A DNA stretch of 64,000 nucleotides from Rhodobacteraceae bacterium UBA3069. GTDB lineage: Bacteria > Pseudomonadota > Alphaproteobacteria > Rhodobacterales > Rhodobacteraceae. The translations under genes were made by a program, and so were the position numbers. Below the pieces are notes generated by a model. It ran no database searches, had not been told where the DNA came from, and saw nothing but the letters and a program-made list of their open reading frames with translations. This document shows, in pieces, positions 24,276 to 33,646 of the stretch (position 1 is the stretch's first letter; each line of letters starts with the position of its first letter). The stretch lies in the NCBI GenBank assembly GCA_002366795.1, contig DFBX01000125.1, positions 14,417-78,416 of the forward strand. The letters run 5' to 3'.

Positions 24276-24803
24276 ATGTCCAACAAGATGCACATCCAAC
24301 TGAACGTGAACGGCGAGGCGCATGAATTCCTGGCCGAGCCACGCGAATTGCTGATCTATGCCCTGCGCGAGCGGCTGAACATCACCGGCCCGCATGTGGG
24401 CTGCGACACCTCGCATTGCGGGGCCTGCACCGTCACGCTGGACGGCAAATCGGTCAAGGCCTGCACGATGTTCGTGGCGCAGGCCAACGGGGCCGAAATC
24501 ACAACAATCGAAGGCATCGGCAGCCCCGACGCGCTGCATGTGTTGCAGGAAAGTTTCCGCGAACATCACGGGCTGCAATGCGGGTTCTGCACCCCCGGCA
24601 TGATCACCCGTGCCGTCAAACTGCTGGAGGAAAACCCGACCCCGACCGAGGAAGAAGTCCGTTTCGGCATGGCTGGCAACATCTGCCGCTGCACCGGATA
24701 CCAGAACATCGTCAAATCCATCCTTGCCGCGGCAAACGAGATGAACGCCCAGCCCTCAAGCAGCGAAGCGGTAGGGCACAACAAAGTGGAGGCCGCAGAA
24801 TGA
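24276..24803 (+). CDS. coxS: Carbon monoxide dehydrogenase small (2Fe-2S) subunit
   Basis: 175 residues with two 2Fe-2S clusters: the plant-type N-terminal set in GCDTSHCGACTVTLDG and a following Cys, and the C-terminal set in CGFCTPGM and NICRCTGYQ. It transfers electrons from the Mo/Cu site of CoxL to CoxM. It lies 10 bases after coxM with AAGGAG before the ATG. The stop overlaps the coxL start (ATGA). A C-terminal extension of about 20 residues beyond the cluster domain is present. Confidence 0.95.
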   Translation: MSNKMHIQLNVNGEAHEFLAEPRELLIYALRERLNITGPHVGCDTSHCGACTVTLDGKSVKACTMFVAQANGAEITTIEGIGSPDALHVLQESFREHHGLQCGFCTPGMITRAVKLLEENPTPTEEEVRFGMAGNICRCTGYQNIVKSILAAANEMNAQPSSSEAVGHNKVEAAE

Positions 24804-27217
24804 AGGACGAAGTGCAAACCCGCGAAGACCGTGTTGCCAATCTGAAAGGCATGGGCTGTTCGCGCAAACGGGTAGAAGATGCCCGCTTCACCCAAGGCAA
24901 GGGCAACTATGTCGATGACGTGAAACTGCCCGGAATGCTGCACGGCGATTTCGTGCGCTCGCCCTATGGGCACGCGCGGATCAAGTCGATCGATACCTCT
25001 GCCGCCTTGGCGCTGGACGGTGTGGTCGCCGTACTGACGGCCGAAGATCTGGCACCGCTGAACCTGCACTGGATGCCCACCCTTGCGGGCGACAAGCAGA
25101 TGGTGCTGGCCGATGGCAAGGTGCTGTTTCAAGGGCAAGAGGTGGCGTTCGTCGTCGCGCGCGACCGTTACGTGGCCGCCGATGCCGTCGAACTGGTCGA
25201 GGTCGATTACGAAGACCTGCCCGTCATCGTAAACCCCCATGAATCGCTGCAATCCGATGTGGTCCTGCGCGAAGACCTAGCCGGGCAAACCAGCGGTGCG
25301 CATGGCCCGCGCAAGCACCACAACCACATTTTCACGTGGGAGGTCGGCGATAAGGAAGGCACCGAACAGGTGATGGAAAACGCCGATGTCGTGGTGGAAC
25401 AGTCGATGTATTACCACCGCACCCACCCCTGCCCGCTGGAAACCTGTGGTTCTGTCGCGTCAATGGATAAGGTGAACGGCAAGCTGACGGTTTACGGCAC
25501 CTTTCAGGCGCCGCATGTGGTGCGCACCGTGGCGTCCCTTCTGTCGGGGATCGAAGAGCATAACATCCGTGTTATTTCCCCCGATATTGGCGGCGGTTTC
25601 GGCAACAAGGTCGGGGTCTATCCCGGCTATGTCTGCTCCATCGTGGCGTCCATCGTCACGGGCAAGCCGGTGAAATGGGTCGAGGACCGGATGGAAAACC
25701 TGATGTCCACAGCCTTCGCCCGCGACTATCACATGACCGGCAAGATCAGCGCCACAAAAGACGGCAAGATCACCGGCCTTGATTGCCACGTGATTGCCGA
25801 CCATGGCGCGTTCGATGCTTGCGCGGACCCCACCAAATTCCCCGCCGGGTTCATGAATATCTGCACCGGTTCTTATGACATTCCGGTCGCGCATCTGGCC
25901 GTGGACGGGGTTTACACCAACAAGGCACCGGGCGGCGTTTCCTATCGCTGTTCGTTCCGCGTGACCGAAGCCGTCTACCTGATCGAACGCATGATCGAGG
26001 TGCTGGCGATAGAATTGAACATGGACGCGGCCGAATTGCGCCGCATCAACTTCATCAAGAAGGAACAGTTCCCCTATACCTCGGCCCTTGGGTGGGAATA
26101 CGATTCAGGCGATTACCACACCGCATGGGACAAGGCGTTGGAGGCGGTCGATTACAAAGGCCTGCGCGCAGAACAGGCCGAACGGGTCGCCGCCTTCAAA
26201 CGTGGCGAAACCCGCAGCCTGATGGGGATCGGCCTGACGTTCTTCACCGAAATCGTCGGCGCGGGGCCGGTCAAGAATTGCGATATCCTTGGCATGGGCA
26301 TGTTCGACAGCTGCGAAATCCGCATCCACCCCACGGGGTCCGCGATTGCGCGGCTGGGGACCATTTCCCAAGGGCAGGGCCACGCCACGACCTTTGCGCA
26401 AATCCTTGCCTCTGAAATCGGCCTGCCCGCCGACAGCATCACGATTGAAGAGGGCGACACCGACACCGCGCCCTATGGTCTGGGCACCTATGGGTCACGC
26501 TCCACCCCCGTGGCCGGTGCCGCAACCGCCATGGCCGGCCGCAAGATCCGCGCCAAGGCGCAGATGATCGCCGCCTACCTGCTAGAGGTCCACGACGACG
26601 ACGTGGAATTCGATGTGGACCGTTTCGTGGTCAAGGGCGCGCCGGAACGGTTCAAGACCATGAAGGACATCGCCTATGCGGCCTATAACCAGGCCATTCC
26701 CGGGATCGAACCGGGGCTGGAGGCGGTCAGCTATTACGATCCGCCCAACATGACCTACCCGTTCGGCGCATATATCTGCGTGATGGACATCGACGTGGAC
26801 ACCGGCGTGCCGGACATCCGCAAGTTCTATGCGCTTGATGACTGTGGCACGCGGATCAACCCGATGATCATCGAAGGGCAAATTCATGGTGGTCTGACCG
26901 AGGCATTGGCCGTCTCGCTGGGGCAGGAAATTGCCTATGACGATATGGGCAACGTCAAGACCGGCACGCTGATGGACTTTTTCCTGCCGACCGCGTGGGA
27001 GGTGCCGAACTATGAAACCGACCACACCGTCACCCCCTCGCCGCACCATCCGATCGGGGCCAAAGGCGTGGGCGAAAGCCCCCATGTCGGCGGCGTGCCG
27101 TGTTTTTCCAACGCGGTGCAGGATGCGTTCCGGCCCTTCGGCAACCGGCACACCAACATGCCCCATGACCATTGGCGCATCTGGAAAACCGCCAATGACC
27201 TAGGCCTTCACGGCTAA
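24800..27217 (+). CDS. coxL: Form I aerobic carbon monoxide dehydrogenase large (Mo-Cu) subunit
   Basis: 805 residues. The copper-ligating active-site loop reads SYRCSFR with Cys384; form I CoxL is defined by AYXCSFR, so only the first Ala is changed to Ser. The molybdopterin-binding regions GGGFGNK and the C-terminal GAKGVGESPHVGG with the conserved active-site Glu are present. The enzyme oxidises CO with water to CO2, feeding electrons to respiration. The start is set by ATGA overlap with coxS; the long open frame upstream of it is not coding in this phase. The form II motif (AYRGAGR) is absent. Confidence 0.96.
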   Translation: MKDEVQTREDRVANLKGMGCSRKRVEDARFTQGKGNYVDDVKLPGMLHGDFVRSPYGHARIKSIDTSAALALDGVVAVLTAEDLAPLNLHWMPTLAGDKQMVLADGKVLFQGQEVAFVVARDRYVAADAVELVEVDYEDLPVIVNPHESLQSDVVLREDLAGQTSGAHGPRKHHNHIFTWEVGDKEGTEQVMENADVVVEQSMYYHRTHPCPLETCGSVASMDKVNGKLTVYGTFQAPHVVRTVASLLSGIEEHNIRVISPDIGGGFGNKVGVYPGYVCSIVASIVTGKPVKWVEDRMENLMSTAFARDYHMTGKISATKDGKITGLDCHVIADHGAFDACADPTKFPAGFMNICTGSYDIPVAHLAVDGVYTNKAPGGVSYRCSFRVTEAVYLIERMIEVLAIELNMDAAELRRINFIKKEQFPYTSALGWEYDSGDYHTAWDKALEAVDYKGLRAEQAERVAAFKRGETRSLMGIGLTFFTEIVGAGPVKNCDILGMGMFDSCEIRIHPTGSAIARLGTISQGQGHATTFAQILASEIGLPADSITIEEGDTDTAPYGLGTYGSRSTPVAGAATAMAGRKIRAKAQMIAAYLLEVHDDDVEFDVDRFVVKGAPERFKTMKDIAYAAYNQAIPGIEPGLEAVSYYDPPNMTYPFGAYICVMDIDVDTGVPDIRKFYALDDCGTRINPMIIEGQIHGGLTEALAVSLGQEIAYDDMGNVKTGTLMDFFLPTAWEVPNYETDHTVTPSPHHPIGAKGVGESPHVGGVPCFSNAVQDAFRPFGNRHTNMPHDHWRIWKTANDLGLHG

Positions 27218-27280
27218 CCACGCCCCCGCCTTGCGCCTTGATCGCGGGGCGGGGCAATCCGCCGATTGAACGGAGCGAAT

Positions 27281-28156
27281 ATGAGCTGGCAAGACCTGCA
27301 ACTTTCCATGTCCGACCAAGGCTATGTCGCCGGGGACGATCTGGCCATGGCCCTGCACATCGCCCTGTCACTGGGGCGGCCCTTGCTGCTGGAAGGGGCC
27401 GCAGGCGTCGGCAAGACCGAAGTCGCCCGCGTACTGGCCGATATGCGCGGCACCAATTTGATACGGCTGCAATGCTATGAAGGGCTGGACGCCTCTCATG
27501 CGATCTACGAATGGAATTACCAGCGGCAACTTTTAGCGATCCGCGCCAGTGCCGAGGGTGGCACCACCGGCCGCGCCGTCGAAGACCGCATATTTTCCGA
27601 GGAATTTCTGCTGGAACGTCCATTGCTGCAGGCGCTGCGCAAGGACACACCGCCCGTCCTGCTGATCGACGAGATCGACCGCGCTGACGAGGAGTTCGAG
27701 GCATACTTGCTGGAAATCCTGTCTGAATTCCAGATCACCGTGCCCGAACTTGGCACGATCAAGGCGCGGTCGATCCCGATGGTGATCCTGACCGCGAACG
27801 GCACGCGCGATCTGTCCGACGCACTGCGCCGCCGTTGTCTTTATGCCCATGTGGATTACCCGGACCGGGAAACCGAAATGGCGATCCTGCGCGCCCGCTG
27901 CCCCGAAATCGAGACGCAGCTTGGCCAACAGATCGTCGGCTTCGTGCAATCCCTGCGCGGCGAGGAGTTGGAAAAGACCCCCGGCATCGCCGAGATGCTG
28001 GATTTTGCCGCCGCCCTGATGGGGCTGGGCATTGCCGATCTGACTGAAAATCCGGCGGTTCTTCAGGCGACGCTGACCACGCTTTTGAAAACCCGCACCG
28101 ACCGCGACAACATCGCACCCGAGGTCGCGCAGCGCCTTGCAGGGCAAGCGGCATGA
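27281..28156 (+). CDS. coxD: CoxD, MoxR-type AAA+ ATPase for CO dehydrogenase maturation
   Basis: 291 residues of a MoxR-class AAA+ ATPase: Walker A GAAGVGKTE (about residue 42), Walker B LLIDEID, sensor 1 TANGTRDLS and an arginine finger region LRRRCLYAHVDYP. In Oligotropha, CoxD partially unfolds apo-CODH to insert sulfur and copper in the CuSMoO2 cluster. The ATG at 27281 has GGAG 5 bases upstream; a TTG at 27266 is an alternative. It overlaps coxE by 4 bases. Confidence 0.93.
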   Translation: MSWQDLQLSMSDQGYVAGDDLAMALHIALSLGRPLLLEGAAGVGKTEVARVLADMRGTNLIRLQCYEGLDASHAIYEWNYQRQLLAIRASAEGGTTGRAVEDRIFSEEFLLERPLLQALRKDTPPVLLIDEIDRADEEFEAYLLEILSEFQITVPELGTIKARSIPMVILTANGTRDLSDALRRRCLYAHVDYPDRETEMAILRARCPEIETQLGQQIVGFVQSLRGEELEKTPGIAEMLDFAAALMGLGIADLTENPAVLQATLTTLLKTRTDRDNIAPEVAQRLAGQAA

Positions 28157-29334
28157 CCCGCGTCACCCGCTTTGCCGCCCGCGATCCCGGCCCCGCCGCG
28201 CGCATGGCGGGCTTTCTGGCGCATCTGCGCGCGCACGGGTTCAAGCTGGGCGTCGGAGAAACACAAGTGGCGCTGTCAGCCCTCACCCATATAGACGCCG
28301 CCCGCCCCGATGATGCCCGCCGCGCATTGAAATGCGTCTGCACTGGCAGCGCCGAGGACACCGCCCAATTCGACGCGCTGTTCGACAGTTTCTGGCTGAA
28401 CGAAGGGCGCGTGCGCAGCCGCGTCAAGCCCTCGGACACGATGCAATCGCGGCCCAATGTGCGCTCCAGCATCGAAGGGGACGGCCCGCAATCAGGCAGC
28501 GCGGGCGCGCCCCATGCACCCGATGGCGGCGACGGCGAGGCAGAGGCGGACGGGATGGGCCGCCTTGTCGCCTCGACCGTGACCAACCTGATGAAAAAAG
28601 ACCTGCGCGACGTGGTATCCCCGCAGGACATCGCCGCGGCCGAAGGGATCGCCCGCCGCCTTGGCGCAGCATTGCGCGACCGCCGATCGCGCCGCCGCCG
28701 TGCTGCGAACAAGGGCCAGCAGATCGACTTTCGCCGCGTGATCCGTCGCAGCCTTGCCACCGGAGGAGAGCCAATCGCCCTGCCCCGCCGCAGCCGCCCT
28801 GACAGGCCGGTGAACATCGTCGCGCTGTGCGATGTGTCGGGGTCGATGACCGTCTATGCCCGCGTGTTTCTTGCTTTTCTGGCAGGGCTGATGCGGGCCG
28901 ATCCGGCGACCGATGCCTATATCTTTCACACCCGCCTTGTGCGCATCACGCAGGCACTACGCGATGCCGATGCGATGCGCGCGTTGAACCGGCTGACCCT
29001 GCTCTCGGACGGTTTCGGGGGCGGATCGCGCATTGGCGCGGCGCTAGACCAGTTCGCCCGCACCCATGCCCGCACATCCGTGGACGGGCGCAGCATCGTG
29101 CTGGTCCTGTCAGACGGGTATGACACCGACCCCGCCAGTGATCTGGGCGATGCCATGGCCCGGCTGAAACGCCGTGGCGGACGCATCATCTGGTTGAACC
29201 CGCTGAAATCATGGCGCGATTACGCCCCGGTGGCGGGCGGGATGGCCGCCGCCCTGCCCCACCTTGACCATTTCGCCGCAGCCGGAACGCTGAACGATCT
29301 GGCCGCCTTGGAACCGGAGCTTGCACGCCTATGA
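28153..29334 (+). CDS. coxE: CoxE, von Willebrand factor A domain maturation protein
   Basis: 393 residues. A low-complexity acidic/glycine region near 115-135 (GGDGEAEADGMG) precedes a VWA domain with the metal-binding MIDAS motif DVSGSM and LSDGYDTDP. CoxE works with the CoxD ATPase in sulfur and copper insertion into CoxL (established in Oligotropha). It starts in the coxD stop (ATGA at 28153-28156) and overlaps coxF by 4 bases, so the maturation genes are tightly coupled. Confidence 0.93.
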   Translation: MTRVTRFAARDPGPAARMAGFLAHLRAHGFKLGVGETQVALSALTHIDAARPDDARRALKCVCTGSAEDTAQFDALFDSFWLNEGRVRSRVKPSDTMQSRPNVRSSIEGDGPQSGSAGAPHAPDGGDGEAEADGMGRLVASTVTNLMKKDLRDVVSPQDIAAAEGIARRLGAALRDRRSRRRRAANKGQQIDFRRVIRRSLATGGEPIALPRRSRPDRPVNIVALCDVSGSMTVYARVFLAFLAGLMRADPATDAYIFHTRLVRITQALRDADAMRALNRLTLLSDGFGGGSRIGAALDQFARTHARTSVDGRSIVLVLSDGYDTDPASDLGDAMARLKRRGGRIIWLNPLKSWRDYAPVAGGMAAALPHLDHFAAAGTLNDLAALEPELARL

Positions 29335-30134
29335 CACCTGCTGAAATTTTGGACCGCGAACTGGCCGACATGGCTGCAACCCTGCGCGGCAAGGGCGAAC
29401 CATTCGCCATTGCCACGGTGATCCGCACCATCGGGGCCACCGCCGCCAAACCGGGGGCCAAGGCGCTGCTGCTGGCCGATGGGACAATCGCGCAAGGCTG
29501 GATCGGCGGGGGATGCGTGCGCGGGGCGCTGTCCCGCGCGGCGCAACGCGCCATGGACGATGGCACGCCGCAGGTCATATCGCTCCACCCCGAGGATATT
29601 CTGAACGAAAAGGGCGTCAGCGCCGGGCAGGACGTGAATGGCGTGCAATTCGCGCGCAACGGCTGCCCCTCCAAGGGGTCGATGGATATATTCGTCGAAC
29701 CCGTTCTGCCGCAGCCCGAACTGGTAATCCTTGGCGCATCCCCCGTGGCCGGTGCCCTGGCCGATCTGACCGGGCGTTTCCACTGGACAGTCACCCCGAA
29801 CCCAGAGGGCACGCCGCTGCGCCCTACCGCCACGCGGCGCATGATCGTCGTCGCCTCGCAGGGCAAGAGCGACATTGCCTGCCTGACCGCCGCACTTAAG
29901 GCTGAGGCCGAATTCATCGCCTTTGTCGGCAGTCGCCGCAAATTTGCCGCCCTGCGGGGCAAACTGATCGAACAGGGTTTCACGCCAGACCGGCTGGACG
30001 CGGTCCAAGCCCCCGCCGGGCTGGCCATCGACGCGGTCACGCCGGATGAAATCGCCCTGTCGATCCTTGCACAACTGACCGCCAAACGCCGCGCCCGCCA
30101 GCGCGACACCACGGAGGAAACACCATGCGACTGA
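29331..30134 (+). CDS. coxF: CoxF, XdhC-family molybdenum cofactor maturation protein
   Basis: 267 residues with the XdhC/CoxI N-terminal domain (TVIRTIGATAAKPGAKALLL, IGGGCVRGAL) and a Rossmann C-terminal domain (LVILGASPVAGALADLTGRF). XdhC proteins sulfurate or protect the molybdenum cofactor before insertion; CoxF is needed for copper insertion in CODH. The end overlaps a short Cys-Cys peptide ORF (30125-30232) by 10 bases. No coxG follows in this window. Confidence 0.92.
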   Translation: MTPAEILDRELADMAATLRGKGEPFAIATVIRTIGATAAKPGAKALLLADGTIAQGWIGGGCVRGALSRAAQRAMDDGTPQVISLHPEDILNEKGVSAGQDVNGVQFARNGCPSKGSMDIFVEPVLPQPELVILGASPVAGALADLTGRFHWTVTPNPEGTPLRPTATRRMIVVASQGKSDIACLTAALKAEAEFIAFVGSRRKFAALRGKLIEQGFTPDRLDAVQAPAGLAIDAVTPDEIALSILAQLTAKRRARQRDTTEETPCD

Positions 30135-30232
30135 CACGCCTGACACGCTGGTTCAAATCCAGGGCCACCCGTGCCGCGCCGAACCCCGCGCAGGCCGAAA
30201 TTCTTGCCACGATCAAATTCCCCTGCTGCTGA
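30125..30232 (+). CDS. Short 35-residue basic peptide ending in KFPCC, last ORF of the cox operon
   Basis: ATG 30125 to TGA 30230-30232. GGAGG lies 6 bases before the ATG, as good a ribosome site as any in the operon, and the ORF overlaps the coxF end by 10 bases in another frame. The peptide is strongly basic (RLTRLTRWFKSRATR) and ends IKFPCC, with two terminal cysteines. It has no signal peptide. I recognise no family. A Cys-Cys tail could bind Cu(I) or be modified; a role in CO dehydrogenase copper supply is only a guess. Confidence 0.55.
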   Translation: MRLTRLTRWFKSRATRAAPNPAQAEILATIKFPCC

Positions 30233-30244
30233 TATACCTTGGCC

Positions 30245-30282
30245 CTGCCTCACCCGTGGGCGAAGCGCCACGGATCAGGCAG
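30245..30282 (+). terminator. Structured hairpin after the cox operon
   Basis: Two nested stems: CTGCCT / AGGCAG outside and CCGTGG / CCACGG inside, with a short GCGAAGC tip. It lies 12 bases after the peptide ORF. There is no good T tract, so it may be a weak or Rho-assisted terminator or an RNA-stabilising element. Confidence 0.45.
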
Positions 30283-30370
30283 AGCTTTGCCCGAAGGGCG
30301 GACAGACGATAGACAGGACGCGACCTTTCCCCTAGGCAGGTAAGGACCGGATCGAGGAAGACGCGCCACC

Positions 30371-32476
30371 ATGAACAAGCAAGACAAAGGCAGAACCGGC
30401 CGCACCCGGTGTCTGGCGACAACCGCATTGACGTTGCTTTGCTACGCGCCCGCGCAGGCGCAGGACATCCCCAGTTTCAACACCTATGGCGGACCGGGTC
30501 TGATCGACATGCCGACCGCGCATATGCCGCCGGATGCGACGCTTTCCACGTCCTTCTCATATAGCGGCGGCACGACCCGCAGCGCGCTTAGCTTCCAAAT
30601 ATTGCCGCGCCTCAGCGGCACCTTCCGCTATTCCGCGATCGACGGGCTGATCCCGCCGACCTACACCCATTCCACCTATTACGATCGCAGCTTTGACTTG
30701 CGCTACCAGCTGCTGACGGAAACCGATATGCGCCCCGCCGTGACCATCGGCCTGCAGGATTTCATCGGCACCGGGCTGTATGGCGGCGAATATATCGTGG
30801 CCAGCAAGACAATCGGCAACCGGCTAAGCGTGACGGGCGGGTTGGGTTGGGGCCGGTTGGGCAGCTATAACGCCATCGGCAGCATCGGCACCCGCCCGGC
30901 AGAGGTTCTGGGCCAGGGCGGCGTGCCCACCTACGACCGCTGGTTCCGCGGCGATGTCGCGCCCTTTGCCGGGCTTAGTTACAAGGTCACGGACCAATTG
31001 ACCTTCAAGGCGGAATATTCCTCTGACGCTTACGTGACCGAAGCCGGTTATGGCCTTGTGAACCGCGAAAGCCCTTGGAATTTCGGGCTGGACTACCGGC
31101 TGAAGGGTGGCACGCAACTGTCGCTGTATTCGATGCATGGCAATGAAATCGGGGCCATGGTGACGCTGCACACCAACCCGCGCAACGCCACCCTGCCCGG
31201 CGGGTCGGAAACCGCGCCGGTGCCTGTGGCCGTTCGTTCTGCGGGCAGCGCCGCCGATCTGGGCTGGACCACCGACCCTGCCGCCCGTTCCGGCGCGGCC
31301 TCGACCCTGTCCACCGCCCTGAAAAAAGAGGGGCTGACCTATGAAGGGCTGGATCTTACCCCGCGCAAGGCGACCCTGCGTATGGTCAACAACCGTTATA
31401 TTGCCGACGCGCAGGCCATAGGCCGCGCTGCCCGCGTGATGAGCCGCACCATGCCCGCCTCTGTCGAGCAGTTCGTGATCATTCCCGTGGTCAACGGGGT
31501 TGCCGGGGCCGCCATCACCTTCAACCGGCGCGATCTTGAACGGCTTGAAAATGCCCCCGCCGATGAACTGCTGGCCCGCACCGGATTTTCCGACGGCTAT
31601 GCCATCACGCCCAAACCCGATGCGGGCGTCTACCCTCGGTTCAACTGGTCGCTGTCGCCCTATTTCAAAGTCAGCTTCTTTGACCCCGACAGCCCGGTGC
31701 GCGGCAGCACGGGCCTGCGACTGCAAGGACAGTTCTACCTGCAGCCCAATCTGGTTCTGTCCGGTTCGATCGGAAAGCAGCTGGCAGGCAATCAGGACAC
31801 GGTCACCGCTGCCGTTCCCTCGGCCTTGCCAAAGGTGCGCACCGATTACGCGCGCTACAACCGCGAGGGCGACCCCGCGATCGAGCATCTGACCCTCACC
31901 CATTTCGGGCGTCCGGGCCAGAACATATATTCCCGCGTCTCGGCCGGTTACCTGGAGGAGATGTATGCCGGCGTATCCGGAGAGTTGCTGTGGAAACCGG
32001 TGGACAGCCGCCTCGCACTCGGGGCCGAGCTGAACTATGTCAAACAGCGCGATTTCGACCAGATGTTCGGGCTGCAAAGCTATGACGTGGTGATGGGGCA
32101 TGTGTCGGCCTATTACGATTTCGGCAACGGCTTTCATGGCCAGTTGGACGTGGGGCGCTACCTTGCCGGGGATTACGGCGCGACCGTCTCGCTGGACCGC
32201 GAATTTGCCAACGGCTGGCGCGTTGGTGCCTACGCGACCGTCACCGACGTGCCCTTCGACGATTTCGGCGAAGGCTCGTTCGACAAGGGCGTGCGCGTGA
32301 CTGTGCCGCTGGAATGGGCCATTGGCCGCCCGTCGAAAAAGACCAACAATATCAACATACGCTCGCTGACGCGTGACGGCGGTGCGCAGTTGGACCTGCA
32401 AGATCGCCTATATGAGAAAGTGAGAGAAACTCACCGGCCCGACCTGGCCAAGGAATGGGGGCGTGTGTGGCGATGA
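30371..32476 (+). CDS. yjbH: YjbH-family outer membrane exopolysaccharide protein
   Basis: 701 residues with a long signal peptide (cleavage near AQAQ, residue 31), then a beta-rich protein with alternating aromatic strands, typical of the YjbH (DUF940) family. The opening SFNTYGGPGLIDMPTAHM is diagnostic. YjbH/GfcD proteins are outer-membrane barrels involved in exopolysaccharide or group 4 capsule export. GAGGAAG precedes the ATG. The stop overlaps the yjbF-like gene (ATGA at 32473-32476). Confidence 0.9.
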   Translation: MNKQDKGRTGRTRCLATTALTLLCYAPAQAQDIPSFNTYGGPGLIDMPTAHMPPDATLSTSFSYSGGTTRSALSFQILPRLSGTFRYSAIDGLIPPTYTHSTYYDRSFDLRYQLLTETDMRPAVTIGLQDFIGTGLYGGEYIVASKTIGNRLSVTGGLGWGRLGSYNAIGSIGTRPAEVLGQGGVPTYDRWFRGDVAPFAGLSYKVTDQLTFKAEYSSDAYVTEAGYGLVNRESPWNFGLDYRLKGGTQLSLYSMHGNEIGAMVTLHTNPRNATLPGGSETAPVPVAVRSAGSAADLGWTTDPAARSGAASTLSTALKKEGLTYEGLDLTPRKATLRMVNNRYIADAQAIGRAARVMSRTMPASVEQFVIIPVVNGVAGAAITFNRRDLERLENAPADELLARTGFSDGYAITPKPDAGVYPRFNWSLSPYFKVSFFDPDSPVRGSTGLRLQGQFYLQPNLVLSGSIGKQLAGNQDTVTAAVPSALPKVRTDYARYNREGDPAIEHLTLTHFGRPGQNIYSRVSAGYLEEMYAGVSGELLWKPVDSRLALGAELNYVKQRDFDQMFGLQSYDVVMGHVSAYYDFGNGFHGQLDVGRYLAGDYGATVSLDREFANGWRVGAYATVTDVPFDDFGEGSFDKGVRVTVPLEWAIGRPSKKTNNINIRSLTRDGGAQLDLQDRLYEKVRETHRPDLAKEWGRVWR

Positions 32477-33132
32477 AACCTGTATTTGCAATTCTGGCGG
32501 CCACCGTGGCCCTTGCGGGCTGTGGCACCGATACCGGACAGAACGACATGAAATCGGTTCTGGTCGGGATCAAGGAACGCGGGCTGAAAGTGGAAGATGC
32601 GGGCACGACCGCTGCGCCCGATGTCGGCACGATGCTGGCCGGGACCACCGGACCGCTGCGCCTTGTGGCCTTTGACTTGGATGGCGCGACCGCCGGCGTG
32701 CAGCAAATCGCGCGGAACGGTGCCTATCGTACTTTTGCCACTGCAGACCGCCGCACGATCACCTTCGAACATGGCATGATGACAGCCACGCGCGGGCTGG
32801 GCAATGACCTGATGTCGGCCAATGTGGATGGCTCGCTTGCGCTGATCCGTGCCCGTAAGGGCGGCACCGCAGTGCGTATTATGCGCTACCTCGATGGCGA
32901 GAACGCGACGCAGACCTTGCGGTTCGACTGCACGGTCAAGCCGGGTGCAACCGGCATGACAGCGAATGGCGCGGTCAAGGCCGCGACGCAGCAAGTGACC
33001 GAATATTGCAAATCGGACGCGCGCAGCTTTAACGCCAGCTATGCGGTCACCTCGGATGGTGAAATCGTGGCATCTCATCAATGGATGAGCCCCGCGCGCG
33101 GCATGGCCAAGATCACCGTCCTGCGCCGTTGA
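32473..33132 (+). CDS. yjbF: YjbF/GfcB-family exopolysaccharide lipoprotein
   Basis: 219 residues. Lipoprotein signal peptide with lipobox LAGC (Cys at about residue 17), then a YjbF-like beta domain (ITFEHGMMTATRGLGNDLMS, a hallmark of the family). It is thought to act in the periplasm or at the outer membrane together with YjbH in polysaccharide secretion. The start at 32473 (ATGA overlap, lipobox in place) is preferred to the ATG at 32455. Confidence 0.9.
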   Translation: MKPVFAILAATVALAGCGTDTGQNDMKSVLVGIKERGLKVEDAGTTAAPDVGTMLAGTTGPLRLVAFDLDGATAGVQQIARNGAYRTFATADRRTITFEHGMMTATRGLGNDLMSANVDGSLALIRARKGGTAVRIMRYLDGENATQTLRFDCTVKPGATGMTANGAVKAATQQVTEYCKSDARSFNASYAVTSDGEIVASHQWMSPARGMAKITVLRR

Positions 33133-33173
33133 TCTATCGCAACCAACACCAGAAAATGCAAAATGCAAAATGC

Positions 33174-33212
33174 AAAAAGGCGGGCCCGAAAGTCCGCCTT
33201 TTCAAATTTTTT
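33174..33212. terminator. Bidirectional terminator, preceded by a 7-bp triplet repeat
   Basis: AAAAGGCGG pairs with CCGCCTTTT (33175-33183 / 33194-33202), with A and T tracts on the two sides. It lies between yjbF and the convergent YjbE-like gene. Just before it, at 33153-33173, a 7-base unit AAAATGC is repeated three times in tandem. Confidence 0.8.
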
Positions 33213-33240
33213 CCCACAGCCGCAAGCGGCTGAACCAAAC

Positions 33241-33456
33241 TTAGTTGGTGGTCGATTCTTCGGCGTCGGCAACGACAGCAACGATTGCGACGACTACAAC
33301 GGTGATCGCAGCAACGCCACCGGCACCCAGTGTGCCCAGCATGGGCAGGGAGCCTTGGGTCGATGCAAAGGGATCGGCCGAAACCTGTTCATTCGCGATA
33401 GCGGGTGCGGATGCCAGCGTCAGCGCGGCAACAGCTGCAAGTGCAAGCTTTTTCAT
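33241..33456 (-). CDS. YjbE-like small secreted peptide
   Basis: 71 residues: signal peptide (MKKLALAAVAALTLASAPAIA), a short polar part, a glycine/alanine/valine-rich hydrophobic stretch (GTLGAGGVAAITVVVVAIVAVV) and a tail DAEESTTN. The pattern resembles E. coli YjbE, the first gene of the yjbEFGH exopolysaccharide operon, and it sits beside yjbF/yjbH here, although on the opposite strand. A longer ATG at 33507 has no signal peptide at its start. The family is short and low-complexity, so the name is tentative. Confidence 0.6.
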   Translation of the reverse strand: MKKLALAAVAALTLASAPAIANEQVSADPFASTQGSLPMLGTLGAGGVAAITVVVVAIVAVVADAEESTTN

Positions 33457-33646
33457 AATGTGTCTCCAACATTCAGAATTATTCTGACGCGGGGCATACC
33501 GAGTCATTGGTTACAATACAGGTAACGCAGGACAATTGAAGTGGTTCCAGCTGTTTTTTCACCTACTCCGGCCGTTCATCGCTGATTTTTCGCAAAATGG
33601 CCCAAAATTGCCACATATGGGTCCGTTTCGGCCCGATGCCCCCCGA

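Noticed and set aside
30824..32401. 525-codon minus-strand open frame inside yjbH
   Set aside because: Antisense shadow of a gene with signal peptide and family motifs.
33153..33173. Three tandem AAAATGC units as a possible regulatory repeat
   Set aside because: Only three copies, adjoining a terminator in a convergent gap; more likely simple sequence drift.
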